From assembly GCA_016871575.1 (NCBI GenBank), contig VHCW01000049.1:1-35431 (forward strand): 35,431 nucleotides of DNA, read 5' to 3'. The stretch is from Verrucomicrobiota bacterium. GTDB taxonomy: Bacteria > Verrucomicrobiota > Verrucomicrobiia > Palsa-1439. Of the stretch, positions 33,611 to 35,431 are shown one piece after another. Every line of letters begins with the position of its first letter. Within the stretch, counting starts at the first letter, position 1. Both the position numbers and the translations under genes were made by a program. The notes under the pieces are model-generated. The model saw nothing but the letters and a program-made list of their open reading frames with translations, was not told the origin of the DNA and did no database searches.

Positions 33611-33847
33611 ATGAAGCTGCGAACCGATTTGCTGGAGCACCTGAACGAGGCGGACATCCTCGAAGAAGCGGTGGCGACCGTTCACCGTTTCAAGCCAGAG
33701 CCGCTTTTATCAAGAACTGGGACTGGGAGTCTGTCGTCCGCATCAATCGAGGAGCGTGCGAGAGAGGTGGCGCGCAGTACGGAGCTAATTCGGAAACTCA
33801 CGAAGCGTGCGCGGCAGACTGGGAAGCCAAGAGCCGGCGTGTCCTGA
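33611..33847 (+). CDS. Small hypothetical protein, first of a coupled pair
   Basis: The 78-aa protein starts MKLRTDLLEHLNEADILEEAV and is rich in Glu, Arg and Lys with an amphipathic helical C-terminal half (EERAREVARSTELIRKLTKRAR). I do not recognise the family. Two frames are open here. This one has clearly more G/C third positions than the overlapping frame from 33604, in keeping with the neighbouring genes, so I prefer it. Its TGA overlaps the presumed start of the next gene by 4 bp. It lies 50 bp after metG. Confidence 0.55.
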   Translation: MKLRTDLLEHLNEADILEEAVATVHRFKPEPLLSRTGTGSLSSASIEERAREVARSTELIRKLTKRARQTGKPRAGVS

Positions 33848-34230
33848 CTCTGGCCGAAACGCTCGATCTGCTCCGGTCATTTCACCGTCGTGCGCCATTT
33901 CTTTTCTTCAATGGCAACACGTTTGCCGCCATCGGGCGGGAACTGACGCGCGTGTTGTTCGGAGACCTGCCGCCTGTTCGTAACCGGGAGATTAGTTCTG
34001 CCGTGGCGCATTACATTGCGGGTGTTCTTGATCGTGAACCGATGGTGGAGATTGTCGAGAGTCTCTGCGCCAGCGCGGAACTGAAGGCAGGCGACCGGGT
34101 AAAAACCTTGCGGGGGTCATTGCGAGGCGCGATCTGTCGCGTGCTGGATGATGGACGGGTGTTGTGGCTTCCCGACGGTGGAGCGCGTGAGTTGGTGGCG
34201 TTGCCGGAGACCTTGATGAAGGTGGAATAG
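33844..34230 (+). CDS. Small hypothetical protein with KOW/SH3-like C-terminus, probable CTG start
   Basis: I place the start at CTG 33844, giving a 128-aa protein (MTLAETLDLLRSFHRRAPF...). The CTG overlaps the preceding TGA as CTGA, the same geometry as the ATGA overlaps elsewhere in the window. The alternative is a long frame from ATG 33604 whose first 80 residues have non-coding-like codon use. The N-terminal 85 residues look helical. Residues about 85-125 (AGDRVKTLRGSLRGAICRVL, then DGRVLWLPDGG) resemble a KOW or SH3-like barrel that could bind nucleic acid or protein. The family is unknown. A programmed frameshift joining both genes is a less likely alternative. Confidence 0.5.
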   Translation: MTLAETLDLLRSFHRRAPFLFFNGNTFAAIGRELTRVLFGDLPPVRNREISSAVAHYIAGVLDREPMVEIVESLCASAELKAGDRVKTLRGSLRGAICRVLDDGRVLWLPDGGARELVALPETLMKVE

Positions 34231-34305
34231 CGGATTTCAATTTCTCGGAAAACTTGACCGCATTGTGCTGACTCTGGTATGCAGGGAGTGGAGACAGGTG
34301 AGAGA

Positions 34306-34809
34306 ATGAAACATTGGGCAAAGCCGATGCACATCGCTGGCGGGAGTTCAGCCTGTTTGTTACCGGGCGCGTTCGCAACTGCCGTCGGAGGGCGCTGCTC
34401 TGTCAGCGCCCTCATTGCGCTCACGGTCGTGATGGGTCTGACGGCTCTGGCGCCTCCGAGCGCGGGAGCATCCACATCACCGCTACGGCTCGCATTATCA
34501 GAAGATTTTCTGATCCCAACGGAAAAAATTCCGCATCTTGTCCTCCCAGAGTACACATTTCCAAACGCTTTAACAAATGTAGTAGATGTTATGAATCCGA
34601 AAGATCATGGAATACATAAAATCGAAGTCGCAAATACTGGAAATGACTTTAATTTTAATTGGCTTTCATATGGAAATGCGATAAACGGCGCAGGAAAAGA
34701 ACAGACATTCACAATCCCCGATTCAGAAAAATCGAGATTTCTTTCGCACACCCATTCAATTCCAAACAAAATAAACCAAGAAAATGATAATTCTGGGAAC
34801 TCCCGGTAA
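34306..34809 (+). CDS. Hypothetical secreted protein, GC-rich start joined to an AT-rich body
   Basis: The 167-aa protein starts at ATG 34306. The N-terminal third is GC-rich and includes a hydrophobic signal-like segment (SALIALTVVMGLTALAPPSAGA). The part GGRCSVSAL is encoded by a 10-bp perfect hairpin (34388-34413). From about 34500 the DNA drops to about one-third GC, yet the frame stays open with protein-like content (DVMNPKDHGIHKIEVANTGN, FNWLSYGNAINGAGKEQTF). I recognise no family. The composition break suggests an acquired gene, or a fusion of a native signal region to foreign sequence; the C-terminus may be truncated near the adjacent insertion sequence. The 75 bp before the start contain nothing I recognise. 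Confidence 0.4.
   Translation: MKHWAKPMHIAGGSSACLLPGAFATAVGGRCSVSALIALTVVMGLTALAPPSAGASTSPLRLALSEDFLIPTEKIPHLVLPEYTFPNALTNVVDVMNPKDHGIHKIEVANTGNDFNFNWLSYGNAINGAGKEQTFTIPDSEKSRFLSHTHSIPNKINQENDNSGNSR
34388..34413. repeat. 10-bp perfect hairpin inside the hypothetical gene
   Basis: GAGGGCGCTG and its complement enclose the loop CTCTGT. This is a compact GC-rich hairpin different from the RAYT-linked REP. Only one copy lies in the window, so its status as a repeat family is untested. Confidence 0.5.
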
Positions 34810-34952
34810 CTATCCTGCGGAACCTTGTTGAGGGTTGTGGTTCAGTTTTCTGTTTGGTTTCGGTCATGGCGACTCCTTCGGTTGTTGGTTTCATTGTACT
34901 GACTCTTTGAATTTTTCCGTTTTCTTGCTTCCGTTGGTTTTCAATTTCCTTT

Positions 34953-35431
34953 TCAGATGGCTCGCAGCGGCAACAACTTCAACCGCACAATTTGTTCATA
35001 GCGGGCCAGATTGTAGATCAAGTTGATGAATCCTATCGCGGCGCCGTTGCGCCGCTTCCCAATGTAACGCAAGTAAAACCCTTTCATCGTCTGGCTCATG
35101 TAGCCAAACACATGCTCAATGCGCGCCCGCACCTTCGATTTCTGCCGGTTTGCTTCTTTCTGCTCCTCGCTCAGCGGCCGATTCCGATACGCCCGCTCGT
35201 GAATCCGACTGTTCAGTTCTTTCTTTGCCAACATCGTTTCCGCTTCTGCGCTCCGATACGCGCTGTCGGCATACACTGCGCCTTCGGTGCCGTCCAGCAG
35301 CGACTCGAGCATCTGCGAGTCATGCACGCTCGCGTCGGTCACCGCATACGACTCAATGAGTTTGCTTTTGGCGTCCGCTTTGACGTGGTTCTTGTAGCCG
35401 TAATGCCGCTCGTCGTTCTTCTTGGTCCAGC
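34953..35431 (-). CDS. IS5-type DDE transposase, partial (5' end beyond the window)
   Basis: The C-terminal 159 residues are present. They start WTKKNDERHYGYKNHVKADAKSKL and continue with YAVTDASVHDSQM, VYADSAYRSAEAET (catalytic Asp), SKVRARIEHVFGYM (catalytic Glu) and a closing NGAAIGFINLIYNLARYEQIVRL. This is the standard IS5-family C-terminal half. The frame is intact to the window edge. The region 34810-34952 would hold one end of the element; I could not identify its terminal inverted repeat. It lies next to an AT-rich, possibly foreign gene. Confidence 0.9.
   Translation of the reverse strand, partial: WTKKNDERHYGYKNHVKADAKSKLIESYAVTDASVHDSQMLESLLDGTEGAVYADSAYRSAEAETMLAKKELNSRIHERAYRNRPLSEEQKEANRQKSKVRARIEHVFGYMSQTMKGFYLRYIGKRRNGAAIGFINLIYNLARYEQIVRLKLLPLRAI

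Noticed and set aside
34709-34894. A 61-codon minus-strand ORF between the transposase and the AT-rich gene
   Set aside because: It overlaps the plus-strand hypothetical gene, has no recognisable motif or Shine-Dalgarno, and runs through low-complexity AT-rich DNA.

Overview
The window looks like chromosomal DNA of a GC-rich (about 60%) member of the Verrucomicrobiota, or a close PVC relative. The phylum is inferred from gene content: secreted DUF1080, sialate O-acetylesterase, sulfatase and PQQ-type beta-propeller proteins carrying a WPQWRGP motif, a DUF6600 protein, menaquinone made through futalosine (mqnA, mqnC), and a membrane-anchored squalene-cyclase-like repeat protein. I saw no rRNA, tRNA or CRISPR array.

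Layout. 1-1150: a formylglycine-generating-enzyme-like gene and a nearly empty stretch with a 22-codon signal-peptide-like ORF. 1154-10489: a secreted sugar-degradation block (very large putative glycoside hydrolase, DUF1080 protein, two beta-propellers, sialate O-acetylesterase) ending in a small HNH nuclease. A 22-bp perfect AT palindrome lies between the divergent propeller and esterase genes. 10498-13037: endonuclease III, a 7Fe-type ferredoxin and the cyclase-like protein. 13087-19339 (minus strand): the pyruvate dehydrogenase operon aceE-aceF-lpd, with a lipoate ligase gene divergent at 19403. 20129-23180: FHA/DUF4388 protein, glutamine amidotransferase, family-4 uracil-DNA glycosylase, RluD-type pseudouridine synthase. 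23268-26802: mqnA, mqnC, adenylate kinase, fmt. 26856-33560: DUF6600 protein, glycosyltransferase, sulfatase, WecA/MraY-type transferase, metG. 33611-35431: a coupled pair of small unknown genes, an AT-rich patch and a truncated IS5-type transposase.

Most notable is a REP/RAYT system. A solo HUH-type transposase gene (RAYT) sits between aceE and aceF, and nine full-length copies (plus one fragment) of a 25-bp GTAG-tailed hairpin repeat occur in the window. Several copies lie inside essential-looking genes (aceF, uracil-DNA glycosylase, a glycosyltransferase, the RAYT itself). There they are always read in the one frame per orientation that gives a bland Ala/Val/Pro/Thr peptide, and they fall at domain linkers. 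The same operon holds a second intruder between aceF and lpd: a four-helix-bundle (23S intervening-sequence-type) gene bracketed by inverted arrays of an 8-bp repeat, which looks like a small mobile cassette.

Two expression patterns stand out. Genes are often coupled by 4-bp ATGA-type overlaps. Several others have a -10-like hexamer only 6-9 nt before the start codon, as expected for leaderless mRNAs.
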